This document shows positions 32,398-39,483 of a DNA stretch of 64,000 bases, one piece after another. Position numbers and translations under genes: made by a program. Location: positions 1 through 64,000 of the forward strand of contig NZ_LMSA01000006.1 of NCBI RefSeq assembly GCF_001427985.1, read 5' to 3'. Under the pieces are notes generated by a model. That model saw only the letters and a program-made list of their open reading frames with translations, was not told where the DNA came from and did no database searches. This DNA comes from Knoellia sp. Soil729. Its GTDB lineage: Bacteria > Actinomycetota > Actinomycetes > Actinomycetales > Dermatophilaceae. Numbering within the stretch: the first letter of the stretch is position 1; every line of letters begins with the position of its first letter.

Positions 32398-33378
32398 TCA
32401 GTCGGTGAGCAGGAGAATCTTGCCGATGTGGGTGCTGGCCTCCATCTCGGCGTGCGCGTCGCTCGCGTTCGCCAATGGGTGGCGCGAGTGCACGACCGGG
32501 CGCACGCGGCCCTGCGCCACCATCGGCCAGACGTGCTCGCGCACGGCCGCGATGATCGTCGCCTTCTCGGCGACCGGGCGGGCCCGCAGGCTCGTCGCGA
32601 TGACGGCACCGCGCTTGCGCAGCAGCGTGTTGATGTCGAGCTCGCCCTTGGTGCCGCCCTGCATGCCGATGATGACGAGCCGTCCGGCGATGGCGAGTGC
32701 ATCGACGTTGCGGGAGAGGTACTTCGCGCCCATGTTGTCGAGGATGACGTCGGCCCCGTGGCCGTCGGTCGCCTTCTTGAGCTCCTCGACGAAGTCCTGC
32801 TCCTTGTAGTTGATGAGGATCTCGGCTCCGAGCTCGCGGCAGAAGTCGAGCTTCTCCTGGCTGCCGGCGGTGACGGCCACTCGCGCACCGACCTCACGGG
32901 CGAGCTGGATGGCGATGGTGCCGATGCCGGAGGACCCACCATGGACGAGCAGCGTCTCGCCGGGCTGGAGGTTCGCGGTGAGGAACACGTTGGACCAGAC
33001 CGTGGACGTCACCTCGGGCAGGGCCGCGGCCTCGACGAGGCCGACACCAGCGGGGACGGGCAGGACCTGGCCGGCCGGCACGGTGACCTGCTCGGCATAG
33101 CCGCCACCCACCAGCAGGGCGCACACCTCGTCGCCCACGACCCACTCGCTCACGCCCTCGCCGACCGCGTCGATGACGCCGGAGACCTCGAGGCCGGGGA
33201 TCTCGGTCTGGCCCTCGGGCGGGTTGTAGAACCCCTGCCGTTGCAGCGTGTCGGCGCGGTTGACGCCTGCCGCGCTGACCCTGATGCGCACCTCGCCGTC
33301 CTGCGGTTCGGGGGTGTCGACGTCGCTGAGCACGAGTGCCTCGGGGCCGCCTGCTTCGGGGATGGTGATCGCCTTCAT
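32398..33378 (-). CDS. NADPH:quinone oxidoreductase family protein (PIG3-like)
   Basis: A 326-residue zinc-independent medium-chain reductase. The catalytic-domain start is MKAITIPEAGGPEALVL, with AAGVNRADTLQRQGFYNPPEG and the NADPH motif VHGGSSGIGTIAIQLA. These match the PIG3/QOR branch that reduces quinones by one electron. The cysteine lobe of zinc dehydrogenases is absent. Its ATG overlaps the stop of mobA (ATGA), so it is co-translated with it, although TACGTT 6 nt upstream may be an internal leaderless promoter. Confidence 0.9.
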   Translation of the reverse strand: MKAITIPEAGGPEALVLSDVDTPEPQDGEVRIRVSAAGVNRADTLQRQGFYNPPEGQTEIPGLEVSGVIDAVGEGVSEWVVGDEVCALLVGGGYAEQVTVPAGQVLPVPAGVGLVEAAALPEVTSTVWSNVFLTANLQPGETLLVHGGSSGIGTIAIQLAREVGARVAVTAGSQEKLDFCRELGAEILINYKEQDFVEELKKATDGHGADVILDNMGAKYLSRNVDALAIAGRLVIIGMQGGTKGELDINTLLRKRGAVIATSLRARPVAEKATIIAAVREHVWPMVAQGRVRPVVHSRHPLANASDAHAEMEASTHIGKILLLTD

Positions 33379-33962
33379 GACCCCAACGTACGACGCAAGC
33401 TCGCCAGGTCCTCAGGGGTGTCGACGTCCCGGGCCTGGTCGCCGACCCGCAGGACGCTGTGCGCGAGGGAGAGCAAGGAGCGAGCGGGCCTGTTCTCGGG
33501 GGAGTCCAGGACTCCGCCGCGCAGTGTCTCGGTCCGGTAGGCCGCCAACAACGGGTTGGCCTGTCCGTCGCCCTCGCCGTCGCCGTCCCCCGCCACCACC
33601 GCGTCGACCGCGAGGTCGGCCTCCAGTGCCGACACGAGCAGCGGCAGCGCCTTCCCCGCCTGCGGTGTGTCACCCGCGACGACGCAGACGAGGTCCGTCG
33701 TCACTGCGGCCACACCCGCCGCGACTCCGGCCAGTGGGCCACTCCCGGCCGGCGACTCCCGCACGAACTGCACCCGGTCGGCCACCGACGACGGGACCAC
33801 CCGCGAAGGTCCGACGACGACCAGGGGCCAGCCGTCCGGCATACCCACGAGGCAGCGGTCGAGAACGGACTGGCCATCGGCCAGCAACGCGGCGAGCTTG
33901 TCGGAGCCGAAGCGGCGCGACGTCCCCCCGGCCAGCACGATGACACTTCCGGATGACGCCAT
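33375..33962 (-). CDS. mobA: MobA-like molybdenum cofactor guanylyltransferase
   Basis: 195 residues with the nucleotidyltransferase signature VIVLAGGTSRRFGSDKLAALL, then VRESPAGSGPLAGVAAG and VVAGDTPQAGKALPLLV. MobA attaches GMP to molybdopterin; the related MocA uses CTP and small sequence differences decide. The expected DMP of MobA reads DTP here, so substrate choice is open. The ATG at 33962 follows GACAAT by 6 nt. No other molybdenum genes are in the window. Confidence 0.75.
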   Translation of the reverse strand: MASSGSVIVLAGGTSRRFGSDKLAALLADGQSVLDRCLVGMPDGWPLVVVGPSRVVPSSVADRVQFVRESPAGSGPLAGVAAGVAAVTTDLVCVVAGDTPQAGKALPLLVSALEADLAVDAVVAGDGDGEGDGQANPLLAAYRTETLRGGVLDSPENRPARSLLSLAHSVLRVGDQARDVDTPEDLASLRRTLGS

Positions 33963-33974
33963 CCGGCCATTGTC
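33963..33974 (-). promoter_or_regulatory. Leaderless -10 element of mobA
   Basis: Minus-strand GACAAT (33974-33969), GGCCGG, then the ATG at 33962. Confidence 0.5.
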
Positions 33975-34107
33975 GCCGTCACCGGCCGGGCATGGGAGGG
34001 CGTCGCCCACCCCGCGAAATGGAGCGCTTCCTCGAGCCGCATCACTGCAGGTCAAACGGGGTCGTCCAAACCCCCATTGGTGCCATGTCCGGGCGTAACG
34101 TGCGGCG

Positions 34108-34132
34108 GTAGCCCCACGACCAGTCGGGCTAC
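34108..34132 (+). promoter_or_regulatory. Hairpin in the MFS gene leader
   Basis: GTAGCCC (34108-34114) pairs with GGGCTAC (34126-34132), 24 bp before the ATG and just before the GGGAG ribosome site. Function unknown. The rest of 33975-34156 shows no other structure I can support. Confidence 0.4.
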
Positions 34133-34156
34133 CCGCACCGTTCGAGGGGAGTACGG

Positions 34157-35629
34157 ATGTCCGCCGACGTCGCTGAAGACAAGCCGGTACGCAGTCTCAT
34201 TCCGGCACGAATGCATGACATGCCCTGGTCGAAGTTCCACTGGATGGTGATCTTCGGACTCGGGACCGCGTGGATCCTCGACGGCATCGAGATCCAGATC
34301 GTGGCGGCCGGTGGCTTCGAGAAGTCGCTGTCGATGAGCACCGCACAGGTTGGTCTCGCCGGTTCGGTCTACCTCGTCGGCGAGGTCGTGGGTGCGCTGT
34401 TCTTCGGACGACTCACGGACTCCCTGGGTCGCAAGAAGCTCTTCACCATGACGCTGGTGCTCTACCTCGTCGCCTCGGGGCTGGCCGCCTTCTCTCCCAA
34501 CATGTTCGTCTTCCTCGTCCTGCGCTTCATCGCGGGCATGGGTATCGGTGGCGAGTACTCCGCCGTCAACTCCGCGATCGACGAGCTCATCCCCGGCCGG
34601 TTCCGCGGGCGGGTCGACCTCGCCATCAACGGCACCTACTGGTTCGGCGCGGGCATCGGCGCCTTCGCGACCCTCTTCCTGCTCGACACCGACCGCTTCG
34701 GTGAGAACGTCGGCTGGCGGATTGCCTTCCTCATCGGACCCATCCTCGGTCTGGCGATCATCTACCTGCGTCGCCACATCCCCGAGAGCCCGCGCTGGAT
34801 GATTACCCACGGGCACCACGACGACGCCGAGCGGATCGTCTCGAACATCGAGAAGGAGGTCGTCGCGGCAGGCAAGAAGCTGCCGAAGCTCGACGAGGAG
34901 CGCGACAGCATGTGGGTCAAGCCCCGTGAGGGGCTCACGCCCAAGCAGCTGGCCTACGTCTTCTTCAAGCTCTACCCCAAGCGGACGGTGCTCGGCGCGA
35001 CGCTGATGATCACGCAGAGCTTCCTCTACAACGCCATCTTCTTCACCTACTCGCTCGTGCTCCAGAACTTCTACGGGCTGGACAAGTCGGGCGCGGCCGT
35101 CTACTTCTTTCCCTTCGCCATCGGCAACCTGCTCGGTCCGCTCCTGCTCGGCCACTTCTTCGACACCATCGGCCGGCGCAAGATGATCGGTGGCTGCTAC
35201 GCCTTCGCGGCCATCGTGCTGGCCGTCTCGGCGTTCTTCTTCCAGGCCGATGCACTCTCGGCGGCGACGCACACGGCGTTCTGGTGCGTGGCGTTCTTCT
35301 TCGCCTCCGCCGGTGCCTCCGCGGGCTACCTGACCGTGTCCGAGATCTTCCCCCTCGAGGCTCGTGGGCAGGCGATCTCGTACTTCTTCGCCGTGGCCCA
35401 GGTCTTCGGCGCCATCGGCCCGGTCTTCTACGGCTGGCTCATCGGTGACGGCAAGGACCGCACCCCGATGTTCTGGGGCTACCTCATCGCTGCGGGCATC
35501 ATGCTCATCGGTGCCGCGGTCGCGGCGGTCTGGGGTGTGGACGCCGAGGGCAAGTCCCTCGAGGAGATCGCACCTCCGCTGAGCAGCTACGACAAGGACG
35601 GCAACGAGACCGTCCACCTTCCGGTCTGA
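34157..35629 (+). CDS. MFS transporter, sugar porter-like
   Basis: 490 residues, 12 predicted membrane helices. Family motifs are FFGRLTDSLGRKKLF after helix 2 (D-x-x-G-R-K/R), RFIAGMGIGGEYSAVNSAIDELIP in helix 4, IPESPRWM before the central loop, and FFDTIGRRKMIGG after helix 8. This is the pattern of the metabolite:H+ symporter/sugar porter groups; the solute is unknown. GGGAG at proper spacing supports the ATG. Followed 10 bp later by a universal stress protein in the same operon. Confidence 0.9.
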   Translation: MSADVAEDKPVRSLIPARMHDMPWSKFHWMVIFGLGTAWILDGIEIQIVAAGGFEKSLSMSTAQVGLAGSVYLVGEVVGALFFGRLTDSLGRKKLFTMTLVLYLVASGLAAFSPNMFVFLVLRFIAGMGIGGEYSAVNSAIDELIPGRFRGRVDLAINGTYWFGAGIGAFATLFLLDTDRFGENVGWRIAFLIGPILGLAIIYLRRHIPESPRWMITHGHHDDAERIVSNIEKEVVAAGKKLPKLDEERDSMWVKPREGLTPKQLAYVFFKLYPKRTVLGATLMITQSFLYNAIFFTYSLVLQNFYGLDKSGAAVYFFPFAIGNLLGPLLLGHFFDTIGRRKMIGGCYAFAAIVLAVSAFFFQADALSAATHTAFWCVAFFFASAGASAGYLTVSEIFPLEARGQAISYFFAVAQVFGAIGPVFYGWLIGDGKDRTPMFWGYLIAAGIMLIGAAVAAVWGVDAEGKSLEEIAPPLSSYDKDGNETVHLPV

Positions 35630-35639
35630 GGAGTTCGTC

Positions 35640-36200
35640 GTGAGTGAGCACACCGAGGGCGCCCAGCCCTACACCGTCGTGGTCGGAGTCAGTGCCACGT
35701 CCAAGTCGCCGACCGCACTCAAGTGGGGCGCGGCCCAAGCGGCGCAGAACCGTGGTCGGCTGATCGCCGTGCGTTCGTGGCGCAGCACCAGTCCCCCCGG
35801 CACGACCTCGGGTGGGGTGGCGGCTCGCGTCACCGACGACCAGAGCACCCAGCGCAGCGAGCAGGCGGCCCTCGAGCAGGATGTCGCCGAGGTCCTGGGC
35901 GACGACCACTCGGCGGAGGTGCGGGTCGTGCGCGGGGGCAAGCGCAAGGTGCTCCTGCAGGCGGCTGAGGAGGCTGACCTCGTCGTCGTGGACGCTCCGA
36001 GGACCTTCACCGGCGCGCCGCTGTTCGCGCAGCGGATCGTCTATGCCGCCTCGTGCCCGGTCGTCATCATGCCGCCGAGGGTCTCGCAGCAGCCGGAGAG
36101 TGCGGTGGGTCGAGCCGGACGTGCCGTGGGTCGGGCAGCCGTGAAGTCGGCGGGGCTGGCCGGCCGTCCCGGATACCGACCACCGATCCTGCGCGACTGA
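35640..36200 (+). CDS. Universal stress protein (UspA-like)
   Basis: 186 residues with one Usp domain: YTVVVGVSATSKSPTALKWGAAQA at the N-terminal strand, VRVVRGGKRKVLLQAAEEADLVVVD, then SCPVVIMPP. The ATP-binding G-x2-G-x9-G loop is not intact, so it may belong to the non-ATP-binding type. A basic, Gly/Ala-rich tail of about 35 residues follows the domain. GAGGAG precedes the GTG start at 35640. Co-transcribed with the MFS gene; pairing of a carrier with a Usp recurs in the tct operon of this window. Confidence 0.85.
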   Translation: MSEHTEGAQPYTVVVGVSATSKSPTALKWGAAQAAQNRGRLIAVRSWRSTSPPGTTSGGVAARVTDDQSTQRSEQAALEQDVAEVLGDDHSAEVRVVRGGKRKVLLQAAEEADLVVVDAPRTFTGAPLFAQRIVYAASCPVVIMPPRVSQQPESAVGRAGRAVGRAAVKSAGLAGRPGYRPPILRD

Positions 36201-36226
36201 GGCTTCGGCCGGACGCCGCAAGGACC

Positions 36227-36268
36227 ACTGCACCGCAGGTGGGGCAACCGCCCCACCTGCGGTGCAGT
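36227..36268. terminator. Strong bidirectional terminator hairpin
   Basis: ACTGCACCGCAGGTGGGG (36227-36244) pairs with 36251-36268, extended by one C-G pair to leave an AACC loop, giving a 19-bp perfect stem. Lies between the convergent Usp and IclR genes. Confidence 0.85.
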
Positions 36269-36294
36269 CATGTGCGGAGTGGGTGGTGCGGGAC

Positions 36295-37071
36295 TCAGGT
36301 TCGGCCGCGCCGCGGCTGCCGGTGCAGCCGCGTGGACAGGTCGTCCGCTGCGTGGCGGACGGCGTTCACGAGCCGCTCCTGCTCCGCGTCGTCGACGCGC
36401 TCGGAGCGGAAGGTCACGGCCACCGAGGCGACCGGGTGGTCGCTGTGGTCCAGCACCGCCACGGCCACGGACCTCAGCCCGCTCGTGATGTGACCGTCCT
36501 CGACGGCATACCCGCGTTGTCGCACGGACTGCAGGAGCGAGCGCAGGGCGGTCGTGGTGCTCGGCCCGTGACCATCGCGCTGGACCAGGGTGGCGGCGTG
36601 CGGGAAGAGCGCCCGCACCTGTCCGGCCGGCAGGCTCGCCAGCAGGGCGAGCCCGGTCGCGGTGAGCGTCGCGGGCAGCCGGACACCGACGTCGGACACG
36701 AGCACGGGGCCCTGCGGCGCGCGCTGCTCGATGACATAGAGCACGTCGCGACCGTGCAGCACCGCGAGGTGGGCGTTGTGGCCGGTCACGTCAACGAGGC
36801 GGTCGAGGGTGCTCCGGGCGATCCGCTGGAGCGGGGCCTGCCGTTGGTAGGCCGAACCCAGCTCGTATGCCGCGACGCCCAGTCCGTACCTGCGCTCACC
36901 TTCGAGGTGGGAGACGTAACCGCGCTCGCGCAGCACCGAGAGCAGGTGGTAGGTGCTCGACCGGGGGAGTCCGAGCTCGCGCGCGACCGTCGCGGCGGGC
37001 AGCGGCTCACCTCTGCGGGCGAGCAGCTCGAGCACGTCGAGCGCGTGTGCGGCGCCGGGGGCGTTGGCCAT
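36295..37071 (-). CDS. IclR family transcriptional regulator
   Basis: 258 residues. N-terminal winged helix (HALDVLELLARRGEPLPAATVARELGLPRSSTYHLLSVLRERG), linker helix, then the IclR effector domain (HNAHLAVLHGRDVLYVIEQRAP, later RLPATLTATGLALLASLP and GLRSVAVAVLDHSDHPVASVAVT). IclR proteins sense small aromatic or carboxylic acids. Starts 10 bp after marR on the same strand, so probably co-transcribed with it. Its target is not evident from neighbours. Confidence 0.9.
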   Translation of the reverse strand: MANAPGAAHALDVLELLARRGEPLPAATVARELGLPRSSTYHLLSVLRERGYVSHLEGERRYGLGVAAYELGSAYQRQAPLQRIARSTLDRLVDVTGHNAHLAVLHGRDVLYVIEQRAPQGPVLVSDVGVRLPATLTATGLALLASLPAGQVRALFPHAATLVQRDGHGPSTTTALRSLLQSVRQRGYAVEDGHITSGLRSVAVAVLDHSDHPVASVAVTFRSERVDDAEQERLVNAVRHAADDLSTRLHRQPRRGRT

Positions 37072-37081
37072 CGGTCGGGCC

Positions 37082-37525
37082 TCAGTCCGACTCGAGCAGA
37101 CCCGTGAGGATGCGGGTCAGCGTGGCGCGGTCGCGGTCGGAGAGCGCGGCGAAGTAGCCCTCGTGGTCGGCCCGCCGGGCGGTGTCGAGCTCGCGGAGGA
37201 CCTGGCGCCCTGACGCGGTGAGGGACACCTGGGTCGCGCGGCGGTCGGTCGGGTCGGGCTCGCGCACGACGAAGCCGCGCTCCTCGAGCGAGTCGACGAC
37301 GTCGGTCACCGACCGGGGTGCGATGCGCAGGTGCTGGGCGACCACGCCGAGGCGCGTCGGCTCATGGCGGCCGATGACCCGCAGGGCTCGCGACTCGTGT
37401 GGCGTCACTCCCCAGGGTTCGAGCGTGGCGGCGAACCGTCGACGCAGGCCCCGGGCCACCTCCATGACGAGCTCCCCCAGCGCGGGTTCACCGTCACGGG
37501 GGGCAGGGACGGGAGCGGACGGCAT
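37082..37525 (-). CDS. MarR family transcriptional regulator
   Basis: 147 residues with the MarR winged helix: TPHESRALRVIGRHEPTRLGVVAQHLRIAPRSVTDVVDSLEERGFV, then REPDPTDRRATQVSLTASG (the wing with the conserved D-R). Divergent from an ABC exporter with a palindrome between them, the usual layout for a repressor of a drug exporter. The ATG at 37525 lies 6 nt after TATCAT, a leaderless start, and contains a CGGCATAC octamer. Confidence 0.92.
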   Translation of the reverse strand: MPSAPVPAPRDGEPALGELVMEVARGLRRRFAATLEPWGVTPHESRALRVIGRHEPTRLGVVAQHLRIAPRSVTDVVDSLEERGFVVREPDPTDRRATQVSLTASGRQVLRELDTARRADHEGYFAALSDRDRATLTRILTGLLESD

Positions 37526-37537
37526 ACGGGAATGATA
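37526..37537 (-). promoter_or_regulatory. Leaderless -10 element of marR
   Basis: Minus-strand TATCAT (37537-37532), TCCCGT, then the ATG at 37525. The operator palindrome lies where its -35 would be. Confidence 0.6.
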
Positions 37538-37553
37538 TCGGCAACAAGCCTGT

Positions 37554-37572
37554 TTGGCTCATTGTGAGCCAA
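37554..37572. promoter_or_regulatory. MarR-type operator palindrome
   Basis: TTGGCTCA-TTG-TGAGCCAA, a perfect 8-3-8 inverted repeat midway between the divergent marR and ABC exporter genes. Position and symmetry fit a MarR dimer controlling both. Confidence 0.7.
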
Positions 37573-37613
37573 CCTCACCAATAGGTTTCAGCACGACAGA
37601 AGGGAGGGCACTC

Positions 37614-39479
37614 ATGGCAGCAGGAACTCATGACGCTCCCAAGGACACCAGCGCGCGACTGCCCGGCGGTCGAGGCATGGGCGGCGGTCGCCCGATGCAG
37701 GTCGACCCCCGAGACCGCGCCCAGCTCGAGATCGCCCCCGTCCCACTCCGCCGGGTGACGAACCTCTTCCGTGGCTTCGGCCGGCCCATCGGGATCGTCA
37801 GCGCGATCATCGTTGCCACCTCGGTCATCTCGATGGCCCAGCCGTTCCTCGTGCGCGAGGTGGTCGACACGGCCATCCCGCAGCAGGACGTGCGACTGCT
37901 CCTCCTCGCCGTCGGCGCCATGGTCGCCGGGGCCGCGACCACCCAGCTCCTCGGAGTCGTGCAGACGTGGATGTCGACCGGCGTCGGCCAGCGCGTCATG
38001 CACCGCCTGCGGACCGACCTGTTCGCCCACCTGCAGCAGCAGTCGCTGGGCTTCTTCACGCGCACCCGCGCTGGTGAGGTCCAGTCGCGCCTGACCAACG
38101 ACATCAACGGCATGCAGGGCGTCGTGACCACGACCGCGACCTCCATCGCCTCCAACCTCACGACCGCGATCGCCACGTCCGTCGCGATGGTCGCCCTGTC
38201 CTGGCGCCTGAGCCTCCTCTCGCTCGTCGTCATCCCGCCGGCCGTGTGGATGACCCGCCGCGTCGCGCTCATCCGCCGGGAGGTCACCGCGCGCCAGCAG
38301 GCCCGTCGCGCCGACCTCAACGTCCAGATCGAGGAGGGGCTGTCCGTCTCCGGCGTGCGCGTGTCCAAGACGCTCGGTGCCGGTCGGCGTCACGCCGAGC
38401 GCTTCGCCACCACCTCCGAGGAGCTCGTCGACCTCGAGCTGCGGTCGCAGCTGGCCGGCCGCTGGCGCATGGCCACCATGCAGATCATCTTCTCGGCGAT
38501 CCCCGCGCTCATCTACCTCGTCGCCGGGCTGCCCGCGACCTCCGGCGGCATGACCATCGGGACCCTGATCGCCTTCACGACGCTGCAGGCGGGCATCTTC
38601 CGCCCGCTCATGGGCCTGCTCAACGTCGGCGCCCAGTGGGTCTCCTCGATGGCCCTGTTCTCACGGGTCTTCGAGTACCTCGACCTCATCCCCGACGTCG
38701 CCGCGCCGACCGCGCCCGTCGTGCTCGACCCCGAAAGCGTGCGCGGCGAGGTCCGCTTCGAGAACGTCTCCTTTGCGTATGCCGCTGACTCGCCCAACGC
38801 CGTCGACTCCATCAACGCTGTGGTCCCGCCCGGTGGCTCGCTGGCCCTCGTCGGTCACACCGGCTCGGGCAAGTCCACCCTCGCGTCCCTCGTGGCCCGG
38901 CTCCACGACCCGACGTCCGGTCGCGTGACGGTCGACGGTGTGGACCTGCGCGACCTCGACCCCGAGGTGCTCGCCCGCATCGTCGGTGTCGTGTCGCAGG
39001 AGACCTATCTGGTGCACGCCTCCATCCGCGAGAACCTCCTGCTGGCCGCACCTGACGCGACCGAGGCGCAGCTGTGGCAGGCGCTCGGCGCTGCGCAGGT
39101 CGCCGACCTCGTCGCCACGCTGCCCCAAGGCCTCGACACCGTGGTCGGCGCTCGCGGACACCGGTTCTCCGGTGGAGAGCAGCAGCGCATCGCCATCGCT
39201 CGCACCATCCTGCGCAACCCGAAGGTGCTCGTCCTCGACGAGGCCACCAGCGCCCTCGACAACGACACCGAGCGGGCCGTGCAGAAGGCGCTCGACGAGC
39301 TCGTCCGCGGCCGCACGACGATCACCATCGCCCACCGCCTCTCGACCATCGAGTCGGCCGACGAGATCGCCGTCCTCGACCACGGCCGTGTCATCGAGCG
39401 CGGTTCGCACCGTGAGCTGCTGGCGCTGGGAGGCCGCTACGCTGCACTCGCGGGAACGCCGGCATACGCCTCGGTCTGA
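37614..39479 (+). CDS. ABC exporter, fused permease and ATPase (multidrug type)
   Basis: 621 residues. Six membrane helices in residues about 50-350 (GIVSAIIVATSVISMAQPFLV first), then the ATPase with Walker A GHTGSGKST, signature FSGGEQQR, Walker B VLVLDEATSALD and the H-loop IAHRLST. A homodimeric half-transporter similar to LmrA/MsbA-like drug exporters. GGGAGG precedes the ATG at 37614. Regulated by the adjacent MarR operator (inference). Confidence 0.93.
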   Translation: MAAGTHDAPKDTSARLPGGRGMGGGRPMQVDPRDRAQLEIAPVPLRRVTNLFRGFGRPIGIVSAIIVATSVISMAQPFLVREVVDTAIPQQDVRLLLLAVGAMVAGAATTQLLGVVQTWMSTGVGQRVMHRLRTDLFAHLQQQSLGFFTRTRAGEVQSRLTNDINGMQGVVTTTATSIASNLTTAIATSVAMVALSWRLSLLSLVVIPPAVWMTRRVALIRREVTARQQARRADLNVQIEEGLSVSGVRVSKTLGAGRRHAERFATTSEELVDLELRSQLAGRWRMATMQIIFSAIPALIYLVAGLPATSGGMTIGTLIAFTTLQAGIFRPLMGLLNVGAQWVSSMALFSRVFEYLDLIPDVAAPTAPVVLDPESVRGEVRFENVSFAYAADSPNAVDSINAVVPPGGSLALVGHTGSGKSTLASLVARLHDPTSGRVTVDGVDLRDLDPEVLARIVGVVSQETYLVHASIRENLLLAAPDATEAQLWQALGAAQVADLVATLPQGLDTVVGARGHRFSGGEQQRIAIARTILRNPKVLVLDEATSALDNDTERAVQKALDELVRGRTTITIAHRLSTIESADEIAVLDHGRVIERGSHRELLALGGRYAALAGTPAYASV

Positions 39480-39483
39480 GTCG

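Noticed and set aside
36227-36268. Considered the 19-bp hairpin as another mobile palindromic repeat
   Set aside because: It has a 4-nt loop, lies between convergent stops and shares no flank with the 20.4/32.3-kb element, so a plain bidirectional terminator explains it.
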